A stretch of DNA of 64,000 bases from Parachitinimonas caeni (lineage in GTDB: Bacteria > Pseudomonadota > Gammaproteobacteria > Burkholderiales > Chitinimonadaceae), in assembly GCF_030129945.1 (NCBI RefSeq), contig NZ_JARRAF010000003.1, forward strand, positions 214,141 to 278,140, in the 5' to 3' direction. The notes below the pieces were generated by a model. That model was not told where the DNA came from and did not search any database. It worked only from the letters and a program-made list of their open reading frames with translations. Both the position numbers and the translations under genes were made by a program. This document shows, piece by piece, positions 60,517 through 64,000 of the stretch (positions within the stretch are counted from its first letter, which is position 1; every line of letters starts with the position of its first letter).

Positions 60517-61383
60517 TTATTCGATATTCTGCACCTGCTCGCGCATTTGCTCGATCAGCACTTTCATTTCCATCGAAATCTGACTGGTTTCAATTGAAAC
60601 AGACTTCGAACCAAGAGTATTCGCTTCTCGATGCAGTTCCTGCATCAGAAAATCCAGGCGTTTTCCAGCAGAGCCGCCAGCAGACAGAATACGCCGCAAT
60701 TCGCTCAGATGCGCATTGAGTCTTGAAATCTCTTCAGCGACATCAACCCGTTGTGCAAACAACGCCACCTCTTGTTTGACGCGATCATCATCAAGACTAC
60801 CAAGCGCTTCTTTCAGACGCTGAACAATTTTCTCTTCATACGCAGCAACGATAGCCGGGATCTTCGGCGTCACTTCAACCACCAGCTGCTCCATCCTGCT
60901 GACGCGCTCCAGCATCATCGCTACCAGCTTCTCACCTTCACGACGGCGTGTCGCCACGAAATCGGTCAGCACCGCATCGAACATTTCAAGACAGGTCTGC
61001 TGCAGCATTTCCGGCGGCAGCGCATCAGAAGCCATGACGCCCGGCCAGCGCAGCAGCTCGCCCAACTTCAGCTCACCCGCGCCAGGAGCCATCGCCCGTA
61101 CCTGTTCAGAGAGGGCAATCAGGCTTTGCAGATAATCACGATCTACCCTCAACGGAGCTGGCGCACCGGTGTCAGTGTTGTAGCTAACACGACAGTCGAG
61201 CTTGCCTCGCGTTACCTTGCCAGCCATCTTTTCCCGTAGCTGATTTTCCAGCAAACGCAGCTCTTCAGGCAGACGCAGCGAAACATCGAGAAAGCGATGG
61301 TTGACAGCGCGCAATTCAACCGTCAGAACCCCCCCCACCAGCTCGCGGCTGATGGTTGCAAATCCTGTCATGCTGACGATCAT
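60517..61383 (-). CDS. yicC: YicC-family endoribonuclease
   Basis: A 288-residue protein with SMTGFATISRE, ELRAVNHRFLDVSLRLPEELRLLE and the C-terminal GKRLDFLMQELHREANTLGSKS, all YicC hallmarks. The family has been linked to RNA decay in E. coli and Bacillus. Location next to gmk is conserved. Confidence 0.95.
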   Translation of the reverse strand: MIVSMTGFATISRELVGGVLTVELRAVNHRFLDVSLRLPEELRLLENQLREKMAGKVTRGKLDCRVSYNTDTGAPAPLRVDRDYLQSLIALSEQVRAMAPGAGELKLGELLRWPGVMASDALPPEMLQQTCLEMFDAVLTDFVATRRREGEKLVAMMLERVSRMEQLVVEVTPKIPAIVAAYEEKIVQRLKEALGSLDDDRVKQEVALFAQRVDVAEEISRLNAHLSELRRILSAGGSAGKRLDFLMQELHREANTLGSKSVSIETSQISMEMKVLIEQMREQVQNIE

Positions 61384-61687
61384 GCTCTACCTCTTCAAAG
61401 AATATGGGCTGGTTTGCGACACTTCAGCCGACTGGCAAAACCGAGACAAACAGCCAGAATTCAGGTTGTTGGTACAAAATATAACCAAGATACTTGCTGC
61501 CAAGGCTTTACAAGCAGTACCCAAGGTCACCAAAATTGATTCGGGCTTCACCAAATATCCATTGGTAAAGCCCGAGGTCGGCCGGAAGCGGCTATAAAGA
61601 ATCTGTACCTCAGATACTGGTTTGCATGTAAACCCGTAGCTTCTGCGGTGCCGCCAACTATAACACACGGGCCTACCCCCAGTCTCA
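61384..61687. other. intergenic region between divergent yicC and Ser/Thr kinase genes
   Basis: No convincing gene lies here, though frames stay open on both strands. A hairpin at 61541-61575 (TCGGGCTT facing AAGCCCGA, with CCAA facing TTGG inside) is the only clear structure; it lacks a T-run. Confidence 0.4.
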
Positions 61688-62650
61688 ATGACTCCGACGT
61701 CCAATGCCCCGCTACCGCGAGGCTACCAACTGCTGAATTACACCATCGTGAAGCAACTCTCTGCGGGTGGCTTCTCGATCGTTTACCTTGCTCACGACGA
61801 GGAAGATCATCCTGTCGCCATCAAGGAGTACCTGCCCAACGCGCTGGTCCTCCGCAAAGAAGGCGAAATCGTGCAGGCGACCTCAGCCGACAAGCTGGCG
61901 CTGTTTCGCCACGGGATGAAGTGCTTCTTTGAAGAGGGCAAGACTCTGGCCAAGATTTCGCACCCAAATGTGGTGCGAGTCATTAATTTCTTCCGCTCGA
62001 ACGAGACTGTTTACATGGTCATGGAATACGAGCGGGGGAGGACGTTGCAGAAAGAAATTCAGGTCAGCCAGGGTGGCGTCAAGGAAAACATGATCCTTTA
62101 TGTTTTCTGCCATTTGCTCAATGGCTTGCGTGAGGTTCATCTGCACAGGCTGCTGCACCTCGATATCAAGCCGGCCAATATCTACATCCGGCGGGATGGT
62201 TCGCCGGTACTACTCGACTTTGGCTCAGCCCGGCAAGCGCTGGGGACGGCAGTTAACAAATTCACGCCAATGTACACCCCAGGGTTTGCAGCCCCGGAAC
62301 ACTACAACGACCGCGAAAACCTCGGCCCTTGGAGTGACATTTACAGCGTGGGCGCCACCATTTTCGCCTGCATGTCGGGCATGGCCCCTCAGGCAGCCGA
62401 TCAGCGGATGAAAGAAGACCGCTATACCTCAGTCAAGAAGCTCTGGTCGGGCCGTTACTCGGACAGCCTGCTGGATATCGTTGACTGGTGCCTGAAGCTT
62501 GAGCATACCGATCGCCCCCAGAGTGTGCATGCCCTGCAAAAAGCGCTGCTTGAGGTCGCCGCCGAACCACGCGGAGATAAGAGCGGATCGTTGCTGGCCG
62601 GATTGCGCAATACCTTGAGCCGCCTCGGCGGTAAAGGAGAGGCCAAGTGA
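61688..62650 (+). CDS. soluble Ser/Thr protein kinase
   Basis: A 320-residue Hanks-type kinase without membrane helix. Motifs: glycine loop SAGGFSIVYLA near residue 25, VAIKEYLP with the ATP-binding lysine, LHLDIKPANIYI (HLD in place of HRD), LLDFGSARQ and FAAPEHY. HRD to HLD removes the arginine that contacts activation-loop phosphate, so activity may not need loop phosphorylation. The phosphatase gene starts at the kinase stop codon. It is a second, simpler kinase/phosphatase unit than that at 4.9-8.3 kb. Confidence 0.9.
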   Translation: MTPTSNAPLPRGYQLLNYTIVKQLSAGGFSIVYLAHDEEDHPVAIKEYLPNALVLRKEGEIVQATSADKLALFRHGMKCFFEEGKTLAKISHPNVVRVINFFRSNETVYMVMEYERGRTLQKEIQVSQGGVKENMILYVFCHLLNGLREVHLHRLLHLDIKPANIYIRRDGSPVLLDFGSARQALGTAVNKFTPMYTPGFAAPEHYNDRENLGPWSDIYSVGATIFACMSGMAPQAADQRMKEDRYTSVKKLWSGRYSDSLLDIVDWCLKLEHTDRPQSVHALQKALLEVAAEPRGDKSGSLLAGLRNTLSRLGGKGEAK

Positions 62651-63564
62651 AATTTACGATATTCCAGGAAAGCCGCCGTGGAGCGCGTCAGTACAACCAG
62701 GACCGTGTTGGTTACTCCTACAGCCGGGATGCCCTGCTGCTGGTTGCGGCAGATGGTATGGGCGGTTATCTGCATGGCGAAGTCGCCGCACAGATAACGG
62801 TAGAGCTGCTCTGCGATCTGTTCCAGAAAAAGGCACGCCCCACCATTGCCAATCCCCACCAGTTTTTGAGTGATGGCTTCATGAAATGTCATGATGCAAT
62901 CTTCAATTACGCCACCAATCACCATTTACTAGAAACCCCGCGCACCACCTGTGTCGCTATCATCATTCAGGATGGGGTGGCTTATTGGGCTCACGTTGGG
63001 GATTCGCGCCTCTATCTGATTCGCAAAAGCAAAGTGATCGCTCGCACCAAAGACCACTCCAAGGTGCAGCAGATGGTCGAAGCTGGCAAGATTTCGGCCC
63101 AAGAGGCGGAGCGCCATCCTGAGAAGAACAAGATCTACAACTGTCTGGGCAGTATTTATCCCCCCGAAGTGGAAACCGGTGGCAAGGTGCCCATGCAGGA
63201 TGGGGACTGCGTCATGCTCTGCACTGACGGCCTGTGGGGCTGTGTCACCAATGAAGAACTGGAACAATTTCTGACAGCGTATCCGGTGTTGTATGCGATT
63301 CCGCAATTGCTCGACCGGGCGGAACTGCGCGGTGGGGTGCATGGCGACAATCTGACCGCGATCGGCATCAATTGGCATGAAGATGATGACGAGCTGTCAA
63401 CCATCGCCCTTTCGACCCGCAAGCTGGATATTGATCAGGTCACGACCCGTGTTGATACCTTGGCGGCGGACCGTCAGCTGAAAGAAAGCAAGGAAGTCAC
63501 CGAGGCAGACATTGAAGCTGCGATCAACGAGATCCAGCGTGCCATCAAGAAGTTCTCGAAATAA
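62647..63564 (+). CDS. PP2C-family Ser/Thr phosphatase, second copy
   Basis: A 305-residue phosphatase that overlaps the kinase stop by four bases (GTGA). Start is GTG 62647. Motifs: RRGARQYNQDRVGYS, VAADGMGGYLHGEVAA, TTCVAIIIQDG, HVGDSRLYLIR, TKDHSKVQ, LCTDGLWG and GDNLTAIGI. A charged C-terminal helix (about 255-305) is extra to the catalytic domain. It probably opposes the adjacent kinase. Confidence 0.92.
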   Translation: MKFTIFQESRRGARQYNQDRVGYSYSRDALLLVAADGMGGYLHGEVAAQITVELLCDLFQKKARPTIANPHQFLSDGFMKCHDAIFNYATNHHLLETPRTTCVAIIIQDGVAYWAHVGDSRLYLIRKSKVIARTKDHSKVQQMVEAGKISAQEAERHPEKNKIYNCLGSIYPPEVETGGKVPMQDGDCVMLCTDGLWGCVTNEELEQFLTAYPVLYAIPQLLDRAELRGGVHGDNLTAIGINWHEDDDELSTIALSTRKLDIDQVTTRVDTLAADRQLKESKEVTEADIEAAINEIQRAIKKFSK

Positions 63565-63599
63565 GCGTTGGGCGCCCAACCTTATTGATCCCCCCTCCC

Positions 63600-63631
63600 G
63601 CGCAGCACGCCCTCCCCACGGTGTGCTGCGC
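63600..63631 (+). terminator. hairpin downstream of the PP2C gene
   Basis: GCGCAGCAC pairs perfectly with GTGCTGCGC. No T-run follows, so its role as terminator is uncertain. Confidence 0.4.
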
Positions 63632-63704
63632 TGCAATTGCCATTGCCCCTTGGCAAATGCCTAAAGATCCGGACTGATGAAGTTTGAATTTTGCAGGAGC
63701 GGCT

Positions 63705-64000
63705 TTAGGCTCTGTTGACATTTTATTTCCGGATCGCGTTTCGTCGGAATTGGGCCTGATGCAAGGCGAAAAGCGCGCCGGTTAGTGGTAAGCCACGCGA
63801 TTTCCCGGCTGGGCGCACAGGCTGTAAGGCTTGCATTGCAAGCCAACAGCCTGGCAGTCAACACCGCAGCAGGCCCAAATCCGGCGAAACCCTCCGGGCC
63901 GGGTCGATTTTTGGGGCATGGCGTCGTTAGCGTTCGCTTATTTAGCTCGCTAAACTGCGCTCACCCTGCCTAGCCCTGCCCCAAAACTCGGCCCGGCGCG
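63705..64000. repeat. inverted-repeat element (MITE-like), long form, cut by window end
   Basis: TTAG-GCTCTGTTGACATTTT starts the element. After about 25 bases a segment of about 150 bases not found in the other copies follows. From about 63891 to the window end it matches the interior of the 52591-52806 element, including the CCGGGCCGGGTCGA and TCGCTTATTTAGCTCGCTAA parts. The expected right end lies beyond the window. Confidence 0.8.

Noticed and set aside
61301..61704. Overlapping open frames on both strands between yicC and the Ser/Thr kinase
   Set aside because: No ribosome binding site, no recognisable domain, overlap with yicC, and composition typical of non-coding DNA.

Overview
The window reads as chromosomal DNA of a betaproteobacterium. 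The support is gene order and protein style: rpoH next to ftsX-ftsE-ftsY, yicC/gmk/rpoZ/spoT, thiS-thiG-trmB, wrbA-DUF2069-birA-coaX, and groESL with a CIRCE operator. A Neisseriales-like lineage is my best guess, but no rRNA is present to test it. I saw no tRNA, rRNA, CRISPR array or complete prophage.

Region 1 (1-1.55 kb, minus strand) is a cytochrome b561 / YceI / YceI periplasmic cluster. Region 2 (2.0-16.6 kb, plus strand) is a dense signalling block. It encodes an HscC-type Hsp70 with a J-like partner, a CHASE2 Ser/Thr kinase, a PP2C phosphatase, an FHA protein, a CHASE2 class III nucleotide cyclase, a metallo-beta-lactamase-fold hydrolase that could be a cyclic-nucleotide phosphodiesterase, a GAF-containing PilB/GspE-type ATPase and a GAF-HD-GYP protein.

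Region 3 (16.7-26.6 kb, plus strand, visibly AT-richer over much of its length) holds three 60-residue type IV pilins. Two are each followed by a secreted companion of 116-124 residues, which is the split-pilin layout known from Geobacter PilA-N/PilA-C. The two pilin units are separated by decayed IS5, IS110 and IS3 transposase fragments. Downstream are an ABC-2 permease, a 1229-residue protein with two TPR plus heptosyltransferase-like halves, a membrane-anchored protein with a pseudopilin-like tail, and an ABC ATPase. Sigma-54-type promoter matches precede two of the pilins. I regard regions 2 and 3 together as the best candidate for an undescribed system: a short-pilin secretion or surface-fibre apparatus wired to phosphorylation and nucleotide signalling.

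Region 4 (26.6-46 kb) is mostly housekeeping: rpoH with a CIRCE operator, ftsX, ftsE, ftsY, rsmD, a CPA2 antiporter, ferredoxin, a large Ig-like lipoprotein, groEL/groES with sigma-32 promoter and CIRCE, bioA, an unrecognised 534-residue protein, yihY, and the wrbA-DUF2069-birA-coaX-SPOR operon. Region 5 (46-55 kb) is a heavy-metal RND efflux operon facing a two-component system, with a CusR-like palindrome between them. Region 6 (55-61.4 kb, minus strand) is trmB, thiG, thiS, spoT, rpoZ, gmk and yicC. Region 7 (61.7-63.6 kb) is a second Ser/Thr kinase plus PP2C pair.

A family of small inverted-repeat elements (ends beginning GCTCTGTTGACGTTTTG, flanked by CTAG or TTAG) occurs near 1.8, 41.2, 52.6 and 63.7 kb. 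One copy supplies the stop codon of yihY. Calls were made by reading motifs without database searches, so family names rest on recognised signatures.
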